Notes: generated from the letters alone by a model not told the origin. DNA of 64,000 nt from an uncultured Candidatus Melainabacteria bacterium (GCA_934754425.1 CAKVIN010000014.1:1-64000), one strand, 5' to 3'; counted from the stretch's first letter, positions 1-8,709 are shown. Translations and numbers: made by a program.

Positions 1-261
1 CCCGATTAGGGCGAAGAATCCAGCTTGTGATTAACTATTTTCAGTGCTATTTTTTTATATTTCTAAGCTTATTCTTTCTTTTTCTTTCAAAAAGCTGGAT
101 TTCTCGGGCTTAATCAGCCCTCAAAATGACGCAGGAGTTGTTAGCTTGGCGTTTTCGTCATTCTGAGCCCGATTAGGGCGAAGAATCCAGCTTGTGATTA
201 ACTATTTTCAGTGCTATTTTTTTATATTTCTAAGCTTATTCTTTTTCTTTTCTAAAAGCTA
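1..261. repeat. REP-like dispersed repeat, one and a half copies
   Basis: A block starting CCCGATTAGGGCGAAG at 1 recurs at 168, and the two copies stay nearly identical for about 93 bases (1-98 against 168-261). The segment at 91-130 (AAGCTGG...CAAAATGAC) is an imperfect reverse complement of the arm at 157-193 (GTCATTCTGAG...ATCCAGCTT). The unit therefore has inverted ends and could fold into a long hairpin. The left end of copy one is cut by the window start. No ORF lies inside, so this looks like a non-coding, MITE-like or REP-like element. Confidence 0.75.
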
Positions 262-278
262 GTCGTTTACTATAACAC

Positions 279-345
279 GTAGGGTGGGTAAAGCATCGTC
301 AAGCGGGGATACATAATTTCCCCCTCGTAATTGCGTACCCACCGA
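279..345. repeat. GTAGGGTGGG-type hairpin repeat, copy 1
   Basis: Imperfect inverted arms GTAGGGTGGGTAAAGC (279-294) and GCGTACCCACCG (333-344) enclose an inner GGGGA/TCCCC pair. A second copy lies in reverse orientation at 14619-14683, between mlaF and mlaD. It is a short non-coding dispersed repeat. Its GC content is well above that of the surrounding DNA. Confidence 0.7.
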
Positions 346-393
346 ATTAAAACATTTCTACCTGTACAAATCCTATGCAATACTTTGTATATA

Positions 394-422
394 TTGCGCC
401 TAAACTTTGTTCTCATTATAAT
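394..422 (+). promoter_or_regulatory. promoter of mutS2
   Basis: TTGCGC (394-399), a 17-base spacer, and a consensus TATAAT (417-422). Only 9 bases separate the -10 box from the ATG at 432, so transcription should start about 2-3 bases before the start codon, giving a leaderless message. This argues against the upstream in-frame ATG at 375, which lies before the promoter. Confidence 0.65.
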
Positions 423-431
423 TTTGTTATC

Positions 432-2798
432 ATGAGTATTATCCAAAAATCACAAAAAGCGTTAGAGTACGATAAAATATTAATAGCCTTATCAAATTAT
501 GCAAAAACCGAACAATCAAAAAAGCTTTGTTTGGAATTAACTCCATTTGTTAGAGCAGAAGACATAAAAGAACAACTTGTTATGACAAGAGATGCAAAAG
601 ATGTTCTTGATATGGCAATGGATATTCCTATCGAAAAAATTCCAAATTTCAAAAAATTAAAAGAACAAAATGAATATTTTGTTGAAGAAGAACTCGTTGA
701 TATAGCAAAAGCTATGCGAACTTCAAGAGTTGTAAGAAACTTTTTGAAAGAAAATTTAGCGTTTGATTCTGCTATGCTTAAGCTCACTGAAAATCTTTAT
801 TCTAACAAAGATTTTGAAGAACGAATTTTGGATACTTTTGATGATAATTATGCTGTTAAACAAAATGCTACTGCGGAATTAAAAGGACTTTATTCTTCTT
901 TACGTGATACAGAAGCAAACCTAAAACAAAAAGTTCAAGAATTGATGAATTCTGCGGAGTTTCAAAAACATTTACAAGAAAATATTTATACGTTAAGAGA
1001 TGATAGAATTGTTTTCCAAGTAAAAGCTTCATCGAAAAATAAAGTTGGCGGTATTGTTCATGATGTTTCTGCCACAAATAAAACTTACTATATTGAACCG
1101 GCTCAAATTGTTCCAATAAACAACAAAGTTAGAGAAGTTAAGTCTGAAATTTACGCAGAAATTATAAGGATTTTAACTACATTAAGTAACGAAGTTAAAG
1201 AACAAATAGATGATTTAATTAATACAGAAAAATTATTGGCTGAAATTGATTTTCATTTTGCAAAAGCTCGTTATGCCGTAAAAATTCAAGCTGTTGAACC
1301 ATCTGTAAGTGACGATAAGTATATAAAAATTGATTTAATGCGCCACCCACTTTTGATTGGTAACGTGGAAAACATTGTTGAAAATGATTTCGAAATAGGA
1401 AAAGAATATAAATCTGTAATTATAACCGGTTCAAATACAGGTGGTAAAACGGTTGCACTTAAGACAGTCGGACTTTTTATATTAATGATGAAGTCCGGAA
1501 TGTTTTTGCCTTGCGCAGAAGCTCATATTTATCCGTTTGAAAAAGTTTTGGCAGATATTGGTGACGAGCAGAGTATTTTGCAAAATTTATCAACATTTTC
1601 TTCTCATATGACAAACGTGATTGATATTTTAGAAATTGCAGACAGTAATACATTTGTCTTGATTGATGAACTTTGTGCCGGAACAGATCCACAAGAAGGA
1701 GCAGTCTTAGCGGAAATTATTCTAAAAGACTTAACCACCAAACAGACTCAATCTATTATCACTACGCATTATGGAGAATTGAAAACGCTAGAATATACAG
1801 ATCCATACTTTAAAAATGCAAGTGTTGAGTTTGATGTAGAATCTTTGTCACCTACTTATAAATTGATTATCGGAATTCCGGGGCTAAGTAATGCGATTGC
1901 TATTGCTTCAAATTTAGGTATGTCAGAAGATTTGATTTGGAAGGCAAAAGAACTTTTGATTACCCAACGTGATACTTCAAGCCTTGTAGTAGAAAGATTG
2001 CAGGATACTCAACAGCGTTTGGATGTAAACTTGAAGGAAGCAGAAACAAAAAATGCTCAAGCGGATGAATTGAAACATCGTTACGAAAAAGAACTTAGCG
2101 AACATAAAAAAGAAAAGAAAAAATCGCTTAAAATTATAAAAGACCGTTTTGAAGGTCAGCTTGAAACTGCAAAAAGTGAAATCAAAGAAATTTTAACAGA
2201 ACTAAGACGTGAAAAATCTGAAAAGATTGCTCGACGTTCTTATGCAAGATTGGCGCAATTAGAACAAAATTTCCGTGCAGATTTACATTCGTTAGAAGAA
2301 AAAGAACAGTATTTGGAATTGGATTGGACAAAAGTTCAAGTTAATGACAAAGTTATGATTAAAGATTTGAACCAACAAGTAACAATTCTTTCTATGCCAG
2401 ATAAAAACGGAGTTTTGTTCATTCAAATGGGAATGATTAAGACTAAAGTTAAGAAAAATAAACTGGCTGTTTATAATCCACAATTAGCGAAAAAGGTTAA
2501 TTTGCCATTAGGCGCAATGAAAAAGACATCATCTTTTTCTGTCAAAAAATATGATATTTCAAACACTTTAGATTTGCGTGGCGAACGAGTAGAAGAAGCG
2601 CTGGACGAATTGGAAGCGTATTTAGATAAAGCTAGTCTTGCAAACCTTTCTCCTGTTTATATTATTCACGGTCACGGAACAGGTGCATTGAAATCCGCAG
2701 TCAGAGATTTTATTTCAACATCTCCTTATGTCGCTAAATATCGTATTGGAGAAGACACTGAAGGCGGCGATGGAGTTAGTGTTATTGATATCAAATAA
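432..2798 (+). CDS. mutS2: MutS2 family ATPase/endonuclease
   Basis: MutS2 homologues act in suppression of recombination and, in some bacteria, in rescue of collided ribosomes. From the ATG at 432 the protein is 788 residues, the usual family length. Visible features are the MutS-type ATPase with P-loop GSNTGGKT near residue 333, Walker B LIDEL near 409, a long charged coiled coil after the ATPase (about 510-620), and a C-terminal Smr domain from about 713 (LDLRG and HGHGTGAL motifs) that carries the nuclease activity in this family. An in-frame ATG at 375 adds 19 residues but lies upstream of the promoter, so 432 is preferred. The gene stands alone and converges on coaE. Confidence 0.96.
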   Translation: MSIIQKSQKALEYDKILIALSNYAKTEQSKKLCLELTPFVRAEDIKEQLVMTRDAKDVLDMAMDIPIEKIPNFKKLKEQNEYFVEEELVDIAKAMRTSRVVRNFLKENLAFDSAMLKLTENLYSNKDFEERILDTFDDNYAVKQNATAELKGLYSSLRDTEANLKQKVQELMNSAEFQKHLQENIYTLRDDRIVFQVKASSKNKVGGIVHDVSATNKTYYIEPAQIVPINNKVREVKSEIYAEIIRILTTLSNEVKEQIDDLINTEKLLAEIDFHFAKARYAVKIQAVEPSVSDDKYIKIDLMRHPLLIGNVENIVENDFEIGKEYKSVIITGSNTGGKTVALKTVGLFILMMKSGMFLPCAEAHIYPFEKVLADIGDEQSILQNLSTFSSHMTNVIDILEIADSNTFVLIDELCAGTDPQEGAVLAEIILKDLTTKQTQSIITTHYGELKTLEYTDPYFKNASVEFDVESLSPTYKLIIGIPGLSNAIAIASNLGMSEDLIWKAKELLITQRDTSSLVVERLQDTQQRLDVNLKEAETKNAQADELKHRYEKELSEHKKEKKKSLKIIKDRFEGQLETAKSEIKEILTELRREKSEKIARRSYARLAQLEQNFRADLHSLEEKEQYLELDWTKVQVNDKVMIKDLNQQVTILSMPDKNGVLFIQMGMIKTKVKKNKLAVYNPQLAKKVNLPLGAMKKTSSFSVKKYDISNTLDLRGERVEEALDELEAYLDKASLANLSPVYIIHGHGTGALKSAVRDFISTSPYVAKYRIGEDTEGGDGVSVIDIK

Positions 2799-2803
2799 AG
2801 CTT

Positions 2804-3361
2804 TTATGGTTTAATTATTTCTAAAAGTTCTAAAACTTGTTGTTTTAAATCCTCTTTTGTCGAATTATTATCCAAAACATAATCAGATTTTTTTATTTTG
2901 TCCTCTTGAGGTAATTGTGAATTCATGCGTTTTATTGCGTATTCTTTTGTATAATTATTCCTTGCAATTAAACGCTCTAATCTTAAATCATCATTACATT
3001 GGAGAAAAACAATTTTATCAAAAAGAGATTCAAATCCGGTTTCAAAAAGCAATGGAATAGAAATAAAAACAATATTATTTTTAGTAGAATTTCCTACAAG
3101 TCCGGCTTTATTTCTTACAGTTTTTACACCATTAAAAATATTAAGAATTTCTTCTTTTACTTTAGGGTGAATATAATCTTCCAATTCCTTTAATGCTTTA
3201 GGATCTGAAAAAACTTTTTCTCCTAACGATTTTCTGTCAATATTTCCGAGTATTGCATGTGCAATTTTATCAACATCATAAACAGGATAAAAGTCGCTAA
3301 TAATTTTTTCGACCTCAGATTTTCCTGAAGCAATATTACCCGTTATTGCAACTTTTAGCAT
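2804..3361 (-). CDS. coaE: dephospho-CoA kinase
   Basis: Catalyses the last step of coenzyme A synthesis: ATP-dependent phosphorylation of the ribose 3'-OH of dephospho-CoA. The protein is 185 residues, a little short for the family. It opens MLKVAITGNIASGKS, with P-loop GNIASGKS near residues 8-15, and later has VYDVDKIAH, typical of the CoaE nucleotide fold. The ATG at 3361 has AGAGGG five bases upstream; a longer frame from 3382 has no such site. The start overlaps the end of the pseudouridine synthase gene by 26 bases, so the two are probably translationally coupled in a thioesterase-pseudouridine synthase-coaE operon. Confidence 0.93.
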   Translation of the reverse strand: MLKVAITGNIASGKSEVEKIISDFYPVYDVDKIAHAILGNIDRKSLGEKVFSDPKALKELEDYIHPKVKEEILNIFNGVKTVRNKAGLVGNSTKNNIVFISIPLLFETGFESLFDKIVFLQCNDDLRLERLIARNNYTKEYAIKRMNSQLPQEDKIKKSDYVLDNNSTKEDLKQQVLELLEIIKP

Positions 3362-4097
3362 ATTCCCTCTTGATTTTGGCAATATAAGCTTTTAATTCTT
3401 TTACTTGTTTTGGCTTAATCGCCTTTACTTCACCACGCTTTAAGCCTTCAATTGTCAATGTTGCGTGTTGAATTCTTTTTAAACTTACTACCTCAAATCC
3501 GAGTTTTGCAAACATTTTACGAATTTGTCTATTTATACCTTGATACAAAACTACTTGTATTTCTGATGATTTTGAAGATATTTCTATTGGTAAAGTTTCA
3601 GCATAAGCAGTTTTCTTTTCACCTGTATCAGTTTCTATAACAATCCCCTTAACCATTTTTTCTGCATCATCAGGAGTAAATTTTCCATTGATATGTACCA
3701 GATAAACTTTTGGTACTTTTATAGACGGATGAGTCATTTCATTTATAAATTCACCGTCATTTGTCAAAATTATTAACCCTGTAGAATCTTTATCGAGTCG
3801 ACCAACCGGTTTTAAATTCTGTAATTCTTTTGGAATAATATCATAAATAGTTTTTCTATTTTTTTCATCAGTTGCAGTTGTAATATAACCTGCAGGTTTG
3901 TAGAATTTATAGTATTCCAATTTTTGAGGTTTTACAAGTTTATTATCAACATAGACTTTGTCTTTTTCTCGGACATGAAAACCCAATTGGTCAATAACTT
4001 TGTCATTGACTCTAACCCGTCCTTCTAAAATAATTTCGTCAGCTTTTCTTCTTGAACAAATTCCTGCTGACGCTAAATATTTATTTAACCTTGGCAT
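3336..4097 (-). CDS. RsuA/RluB-family pseudouridine synthase
   Basis: Isomerises a specific uridine in rRNA to pseudouridine. The 253-residue protein has an N-terminal S4 RNA-binding domain (about 1-50, RLNKYLASAGICSRRKADE), then the RsuA/RluB/E/F-type catalytic domain with GRLDKDSTGLIILTNDG, whose Asp is the catalytic residue. The motif RQIRKMFAKLGFEVVSLKR follows. Length and layout favour the RluB-like 23S enzyme over RsuA, but this cannot be settled by eye. It overlaps the thioesterase gene by 13 bases upstream and coaE by 26 downstream. Confidence 0.92.
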   Translation of the reverse strand: MPRLNKYLASAGICSRRKADEIILEGRVRVNDKVIDQLGFHVREKDKVYVDNKLVKPQKLEYYKFYKPAGYITTATDEKNRKTIYDIIPKELQNLKPVGRLDKDSTGLIILTNDGEFINEMTHPSIKVPKVYLVHINGKFTPDDAEKMVKGIVIETDTGEKKTAYAETLPIEISSKSSEIQVVLYQGINRQIRKMFAKLGFEVVSLKRIQHATLTIEGLKRGEVKAIKPKQVKELKAYIAKIKREYAKSCNNG

Positions 4098-4501
4098 ACT
4101 TCAACCTTTTTGAATGCATTTACAATTGCTTCAGGCAGTTTTCTGTAAATAGAACCATCATTATGAATAGCAACTACTTCAAATTCAGCTTTTATAAACA
4201 ATTTGCCATCAGCCTTGTTACGAATAGTTTGTTCAAATGTTAATCTAATTGCAGACATTTCTTTTATTGATGTTTCTATAACAACGACATCATTCAACCT
4301 TGCAGAAGCTTTATAGCGTACATTCATATTTGTTACCGGCATTGCAATATCTTGAGCTTCTAAATTTATTAAATTGAGTCCAGCTTCTTCGCACAACTCA
4401 ACTCTGCCCATTTCCATCCATCTAAGGTAAGAACCATGCCAGACTACTCCATAAGCATCTGTATCTGAATAATAAACTTTTTGTTCTAATATATTTTTCA
4501 T
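4085..4501 (-). CDS. YbgC/4HBT-family acyl-CoA thioesterase
   Basis: A hot-dog-fold thioesterase of 138 residues, the usual size. The N-terminal motif YYSDTDAYGVVWHGSYLRWME matches the 4-hydroxybenzoyl-CoA thioesterase/YbgC signature, in which the Asp of DTDAYG followed by V-x-H/Y is catalytic. It probably hydrolyses short- or medium-chain acyl-CoA or acyl-ACP; the substrate cannot be read from sequence. It is the first gene of the minus-strand run thioesterase-pseudouridine synthase-coaE. There is no TolQRA neighbour of the kind seen near ybgC in proteobacteria. Confidence 0.88.
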   Translation of the reverse strand: MKNILEQKVYYSDTDAYGVVWHGSYLRWMEMGRVELCEEAGLNLINLEAQDIAMPVTNMNVRYKASARLNDVVVIETSIKEMSAIRLTFEQTIRNKADGKLFIKAEFEVVAIHNDGSIYRKLPEAIVNAFKKVEVCQG

Positions 4502-4547
4502 ACAAATATCATATCATGGTATAATTCAAATATAAAGGAGAAGTTTT

Positions 4548-4931
4548 ATGAAATTTTTACACACAATGATTAGAGTTAAAGATATTGAAAAATCTTTAAA
4601 ATTTTACACTGAAGTTTTGGATATGAAACTTGATTCTAAAAAAAGATTAGAAGATTGTTGGTTATATTTTTTATCAGATAATGAAAATACTTGTCAAATT
4701 GAACTTACTTATAATGACGAAACTCCGGCAGATGGCTATACATTAGGTTCCGGATTTGGTCATTTTGCATTTTCTGTTGAATCTTTATCTGAATTCACTA
4801 AGAAAATTGAAAAATTAGGCTATGAATATCTTTATGAACCGTTTGATTTGAATGGCAAAGGCTCAATGATTGCCTTTATTAAAGATCCTGATGGATATGA
4901 AATTGAATTAATTGAAAAAGTTCAATGGTAG
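4548..4931 (+). CDS. gloA: lactoylglutathione lyase-like (glyoxalase I)
   Basis: Converts the hemithioacetal of methylglyoxal and a thiol to a lactoyl thioester, part of methylglyoxal detoxification. The 127-residue VOC-fold protein keeps metal ligands equivalent to those of the E. coli enzyme: His5 (FLHTMIRV), Glu52 (QIELTY), His72 (GFGHFAF) and Glu120 (GYEIELIE). TATAAT at 4516-4521 and AAAGGAG before the ATG support transcription and start. It is a single gene ended by the hairpin at 4936-4977. The thiol used is unknown. Confidence 0.92.
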   Translation: MKFLHTMIRVKDIEKSLKFYTEVLDMKLDSKKRLEDCWLYFLSDNENTCQIELTYNDETPADGYTLGSGFGHFAFSVESLSEFTKKIEKLGYEYLYEPFDLNGKGSMIAFIKDPDGYEIELIEKVQW

Positions 4932-4935
4932 AATT

Positions 4936-4977
4936 AAAAAAGGTATAAATTAAAATTTTTGATTTATACCTTTTTTT
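4936..4977. terminator. bidirectional terminator
   Basis: AAAAAAGGTATAAAT (4936-4950) pairs with ATTTATACC plus a T run (4962-4977). It sits between convergent gloA and the minus-strand gene ending at 4976 and can serve both. Confidence 0.85.
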
Positions 4978-5368
4978 AAGCTAAATAATCTAATATTGCT
5001 CCGCCAATTTCTTCATTTGGATCAAAATGACAATTTTCGGGCGGATTTATTGCGTTCTGAATAAGCATTACCCAAAGTGGCCCAAAAGCATCCGGTACTT
5101 TTATTTTTCTATAAATTCCTGCCAGATAAGTTTGAATATTTGGAGATTTTGTTTGATTATATTTTGATAAACTCGGGTATAATTTATCAACACCATCCTC
5201 TCCTTCGTCTAATTTCAAATTCAGTATATATAAATCTTCTAAAATCTCATCTTCTGATTTTGGATTATCTAAAGATACTTTAATATCATCTAAACTCTTT
5301 GTTTTAGATGTAACATCAGGATTAAATACACAATAATTTCTATATTGATTCGGATACGATACACTCAT
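4976..5368 (-). CDS. unrecognised acidic protein downstream of the prepilin peptidase
   Basis: A 130-residue protein with no signal peptide or membrane segment. It has an acidic middle (SEDEILEDLYILNLKLDEGEDGVD) and a C-terminal half rich in aromatic residues and prolines (KVPDAFGPLWVMLIQNAINPPE). I do not recognise a family. It starts 7 bases after the prepilin peptidase stop on the same strand, so it is probably co-transcribed, although no clear ribosome site is seen. A link to pilus assembly would be an inference from position only. Confidence 0.65.
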   Translation of the reverse strand: MSVSYPNQYRNYCVFNPDVTSKTKSLDDIKVSLDNPKSEDEILEDLYILNLKLDEGEDGVDKLYPSLSKYNQTKSPNIQTYLAGIYRKIKVPDAFGPLWVMLIQNAINPPENCHFDPNEEIGGAILDYLA

Positions 5369-5375
5369 AAATTAA

Positions 5376-6290
5376 TCATACACAAAAGAACAAAAAGTAT
5401 AAAGCACCTAATGTTAATGCTGGTACATACGGTAAATAATTTCTATTTTCTGTTTGTTTAATTCCTTTTAAAATAGAGATTACTAAGCATATTCCAATAA
5501 TTAATAATGCTGCAAAAGAATAATAATTTTGCCAAAGTGTTTGGTAAACTAATATAGCGATAAAAAATAATATTCCGGAAATACAAGTAAATTTATTATT
5601 TTGTTTAAATTGATTATAGAAAAATACCGGTAAAATAAATAACATTGAAGCAATCAGACTAAATCCAAGGACTGATAATATACTTTTGCCAAAGATTGCT
5701 CCAAGAGCAGCCGCAACATAAGTATCAGCTTCACCCATTGCTCTTGTTTTAGCAAATAAATATCCACTTCTTGCAACAATTTCTAAAATCAAAGCACCTA
5801 TAACAAGCCCAATTATAGAAGATATCAATCCTTCTTTTCCTGAAATTATAAAATTGTAAATTATACCGCTTATTCCCATTGCTATTGCAAAATTACAGTC
5901 AACAAGTTTTTCTTTGATATCCGTTCCGGTCATTATGATTAAACAAGACACCCAAAATAATGCAAATAAAGTTTTTATGCTAATACCAAATTTTATAAAA
6001 CAAGCCGCAAATAATAGCATTGTTAACAATTCAATGATTGGATATTGAATACTGATTTTTTCTTTACAAAAATAACATTTACCACGTAATAAAATATATG
6101 ATAAAACCGGAATATTATGCCAAAATAATAGTTTTTTACCGCATTTTGGACATTTTGACGGAGGAAAAACAACGCTTTCATTAGAAAGTGAGCGTAAAAT
6201 TACAACATTAAAAAAACTGCCAAAGCATAAACCTACAATACATATCCAAAATAATAAATAATGATACATATCATACATTGGCATATTCAT
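5376..6290 (-). CDS. pilD: type IV prepilin peptidase/methyltransferase (A24 family)
   Basis: An inner-membrane aspartic protease that cleaves, and usually N-methylates, type IV pilin-like precursors. The 304-residue protein has a first membrane helix with GSFFNVVILR, a cytoplasmic zinc loop with CPKCGKK (about 48-54) and CYFCKEK (about 72-78), and then several hydrophobic helices. The catalytic aspartates are visible in GTDIKEKLVD and GEADTYV. GGAG lies about 10 bases before the ATG at 6290. It lies 21 bases downstream of the sigma factor gene on the same strand, suggesting co-expression. No pilin gene is in the window. Confidence 0.93.
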   Translation of the reverse strand: MNMPMYDMYHYLLFWICIVGLCFGSFFNVVILRSLSNESVVFPPSKCPKCGKKLLFWHNIPVLSYILLRGKCYFCKEKISIQYPIIELLTMLLFAACFIKFGISIKTLFALFWVSCLIIMTGTDIKEKLVDCNFAIAMGISGIIYNFIISGKEGLISSIIGLVIGALILEIVARSGYLFAKTRAMGEADTYVAAALGAIFGKSILSVLGFSLIASMLFILPVFFYNQFKQNNKFTCISGILFFIAILVYQTLWQNYYSFAALLIIGICLVISILKGIKQTENRNYLPYVPALTLGALYFLFFCV

Positions 6291-6311
6291 AATTGTTTTT
6301 CTCCATGTTAT

Positions 6312-7121
6312 TTACTTTCTAATATCAAAATTTGCATCAGCCATCATGTGATATAATTGACTAAATGCTTTTTTCATTTTTCTTGAGATTTGCATTTGAG
6401 ATATATCTAATTTTTCAGCAATTTCTTTTTGCGACATATCTTCATAATAATACATTTTTACAAGTTTTTTACTTTCTTCCGGAAGTTTTTCTATAACATC
6501 ACGAAGTATAATTTTCATATCTTCTAAATCTCGAATTTCTTCATAGTTATTCTCAGAAATTAATTCTTCGTAACCAAGACTGTCGCTATTAGAATTCACA
6601 TACATATCATCTAAAGAAATCACGGATTTTCTTCTATCTGCAATAATAACACTATCAACAACTTTTGATGAAATATTCAATGCTTCTGCAACATCATCAT
6701 TTGTAATATTGTTTAATTCTTCCATTGTTAAAGTTTGAGTAAAGTTATTAATACGAATAGAAAGCTCTTGAATATGTCTTGGAACACGTATTGTATTCAA
6801 CTTATCTCTTAAATAATGTTTCATTTCTCCGATTATCAAATAACCAGCATATATTTTAAAATTATTATTTTTATCAAAAGAAAAACTGTCAATAGCTTTT
6901 AATAGTCCAATAGAACCTGCTTGTACCAAATCATCAATAGGGTCATAAGAACGTCTTGCAATTGTACGTGCTATTTTTTTTATAATAGGAAGCATTCTTG
7001 TTACAATAAGCGTTTTTGTCTTTGCTTTCCTATATTTATTATTTGTCGAATAATACTCTTGTAACCAGCCGTCAATCAGAGTATACGTCATTTCATTACT
7101 ATTTTTTGCTATCTCAACCAT
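6312..7121 (-). CDS. group-3 sigma-70 family sigma factor (SigF/SigB-like)
   Basis: An alternative sigma factor of 269 residues. Region 2 is clear (DDLVQAGSIGLLKAIDSF, then IGEMKHYLRDK), region 3 begins RVPRHIQEL, and region 4 ends with a helix-turn-helix (YYEDMSQKEIAEKLDISQMQISRKM). The IRVPRHIQEL joint resembles SigF/SigB-type factors more than FliA. In cyanobacteria SigF controls pilus and surface genes, and here the factor is encoded with the prepilin peptidase, which fits. Whether it also serves the sigma-28 promoter at 40075-40101 is unknown. The message looks leaderless (see 7131-7159). Confidence 0.9.
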   Translation of the reverse strand: MVEIAKNSNEMTYTLIDGWLQEYYSTNNKYRKAKTKTLIVTRMLPIIKKIARTIARRSYDPIDDLVQAGSIGLLKAIDSFSFDKNNNFKIYAGYLIIGEMKHYLRDKLNTIRVPRHIQELSIRINNFTQTLTMEELNNITNDDVAEALNISSKVVDSVIIADRRKSVISLDDMYVNSNSDSLGYEELISENNYEEIRDLEDMKIILRDVIEKLPEESKKLVKMYYYEDMSQKEIAEKLDISQMQISRKMKKAFSQLYHMMADANFDIRK

Positions 7122-7130
7122 ACTAAAAGC

Positions 7131-7159
7131 ATAATATCATGAGAGTAATGTATTATCAA
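7131..7159 (-). promoter_or_regulatory. promoter of the sigma factor gene
   Basis: On the minus strand: TTGATA (7154-7159), 17-base spacer, TATTAT (7131-7136). Only 9 bases lie between the -10 box and the ATG at 7121, the same geometry as mutS2, so the transcript should have almost no 5' leader. Confidence 0.65.
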
Positions 7160-7171
7160 TTTAGAAATAAA

Positions 7172-7903
7172 TTACAAATAAAAGACTAAATTTATTACAA
7201 AATCAGCAACTAACATGTAAACAGTTGATAAAACAGCGGCTTTTGTTGTGGATTCTCCAACATCTTTTGCACCACCATGTGTTTCATAACCTTGTGTTGC
7301 ACATACAAGAGCAATCAATGTGCCAAATATAAAGGCCTTAAATAAACTTATATAAATATCTTTCGCACTCAACCAAAGCCAAACAGAAGTTACATATCTT
7401 GCCGGGTGAAGGTGTATTGTTGCGTTTGATACAATTAAGCCACCTACAATACCTACTAACTCAGCTACTATTACAACCATAGGTACCGTAATTGCAGCAG
7501 CTAGAATTCTTGGAGCAAAATAATATCCGACAGGGTCAACTTTTAATGTTTTTATTGCATCGACTTGAGATGTAACCTGCATATTTGCTATTTCAGCAGA
7601 AATCGCAGTTCCGGCTCTTGCACCGATAGCTAAAGCTACAAACCCTGGAGCAATTTCTCTTATCATTACAACAGCAATAGAACCGCCAACATAAGCTTCT
7701 GCTCCTGACATCAAAAATTGTTTTGAAACTTGAATAGCTATTACTGCAGCAGATACAAACGTAATCACTAAAGATATCATTAAGGAGTCATAACTGATTG
7801 CAGCAGCTTGAGAAAATACATGGCACATTCTAGAACGTCCTGTTACAAGATACAAGATACTTCTGTATAAATTCTCCATACATTTCCCAAAAAATTTAAT
7901 CAT
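7172..7903 (-). CDS. mlaE: MlaE-family ABC permease (orphan copy)
   Basis: The inner-membrane permease of an Mla/TGD-type phospholipid transporter. The 243-residue protein has several hydrophobic segments and the family's conserved stretch IGARAGTAISAEIANMQVTSQVDAIKTLKVDP, followed by P-R-I-L-A. It lies 50 bases downstream of the sigma factor start, on the same strand but upstream of it. No ATPase or MCE partner is adjacent. A second permease at 15421-16221 sits with mlaF and mlaD, so the two may compete for, or share, one ATPase. Confidence 0.92.
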   Translation of the reverse strand: MIKFFGKCMENLYRSILYLVTGRSRMCHVFSQAAAISYDSLMISLVITFVSAAVIAIQVSKQFLMSGAEAYVGGSIAVVMIREIAPGFVALAIGARAGTAISAEIANMQVTSQVDAIKTLKVDPVGYYFAPRILAAAITVPMVVIVAELVGIVGGLIVSNATIHLHPARYVTSVWLWLSAKDIYISLFKAFIFGTLIALVCATQGYETHGGAKDVGESTTKAAVLSTVYMLVADFVINLVFYL

Positions 7904-7982
7904 GAATCCTCACATTTTTAGTTTATTAAATTATACTACACATATCAAATTTATTCATCTTTACATTTTGTAAAAATTTTAG

Positions 7983-8017
7983 CAATTATTTTTTTGTTAA
8001 TGTTTTTATATATATAG
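7983..8017 (+). promoter_or_regulatory. shared two-part upstream element, copy D
   Basis: CAATTAT (7983-7989), exactly 15 bases, then TTTATATATATAG (8005-8017), followed at once by the ribosome site of the gene at 8035. The same arrangement precedes the genes starting at 10320, 25967 and 55931. Confidence 0.6.
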
Positions 8018-8034
8018 TGTGGAGGCGTAATAGT

Positions 8035-8709
8035 ATGTTTGATGTTAACAATAACGTAGCTAATATTAACGGTTCAAAAGGAAAATATGATAATAAGGTT
8101 TCAGATTCTTCCGTAAGATATGGAAGAAATGCTGTAGAAAATTATTATACATATTTAGAACAACCTATTGTTGCAGATAAAATGACAACTGCTCCAATTT
8201 TAGATTTCGGGTTAAACCCTGATGCGGCAGAAAAAAATGCTGATAAACTTGATAAATTTTTAAAAGAAAATGATGAATATTTAAGTGCACTTCCACCATT
8301 AAAATATGAATATCGATACATGCCTCAAATTCAAAAAGGGCAAGTTGACAAAAAAGCGGTTTTAGGTGCTGCTTATGAAGAAATGGGTAAGACCAAAGAA
8401 TTATCAGTAGAAGAATTGGACTACCGCTTTGCACCAGATAATAACTTTACATCGAAAGCCTTAGATTTAAACAACGATGGAAAGGTCGATATTGCAGAAT
8501 ATAGTTCCAGCATTTTAGCTGCAGATATGCTAAGTAAATCTGATGTAGCTGATGTTAAGAATATTGATGGAACAATTAATAAACGTGGTTTTGATGCAGT
8601 ATTAGCTTATACTCAAAAAAGCAAAATTGATGCTGCTGCAAAACTTTATTCTAATATTTATAATACTTATAATTTAGGTGAAGCTCAAAAAGATTTTAAA
8701 GCTGAGTAG
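8035..8709 (+). CDS. EF-hand-like unknown protein
   Basis: A 224-residue protein starting MFDVNNNVANINGSKG at the ATG at 8035, with GGAGGCG eight bases upstream; a longer frame from 8017 would start before this site. No Sec signal or membrane helix. One calcium-binding-type loop is clear near residues 142-153 (DLNNDGKVDIAE: D, N, D, K, D, E at loop positions 1, 3, 5, 7, 9, 12). The rest is not recognised. The N-terminus is Asn/Ser/Gly-rich and probably disordered. It is followed by the lipoprotein gene at 8761, which also carries an acidic loop-like stretch, and is preceded by the shared upstream element. Calcium or another cation may be bound; the function is unknown. Confidence 0.8.
   Translation: MFDVNNNVANINGSKGKYDNKVSDSSVRYGRNAVENYYTYLEQPIVADKMTTAPILDFGLNPDAAEKNADKLDKFLKENDEYLSALPPLKYEYRYMPQIQKGQVDKKAVLGAAYEEMGKTKELSVEELDYRFAPDNNFTSKALDLNNDGKVDIAEYSSSILAADMLSKSDVADVKNIDGTINKRGFDAVLAYTQKSKIDAAAKLYSNIYNTYNLGEAQKDFKAE

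Noticed and set aside
1..261. Direct repeats considered as a CRISPR array
   Set aside because: Only two long copies with inverted ends and no regular short spacers; no cas genes nearby.
375..431. Upstream ATG giving MutS2 19 extra residues
   Set aside because: It lies before the promoter at 394-422 and the extra residues are not MutS2-like; 432 fits the family start.
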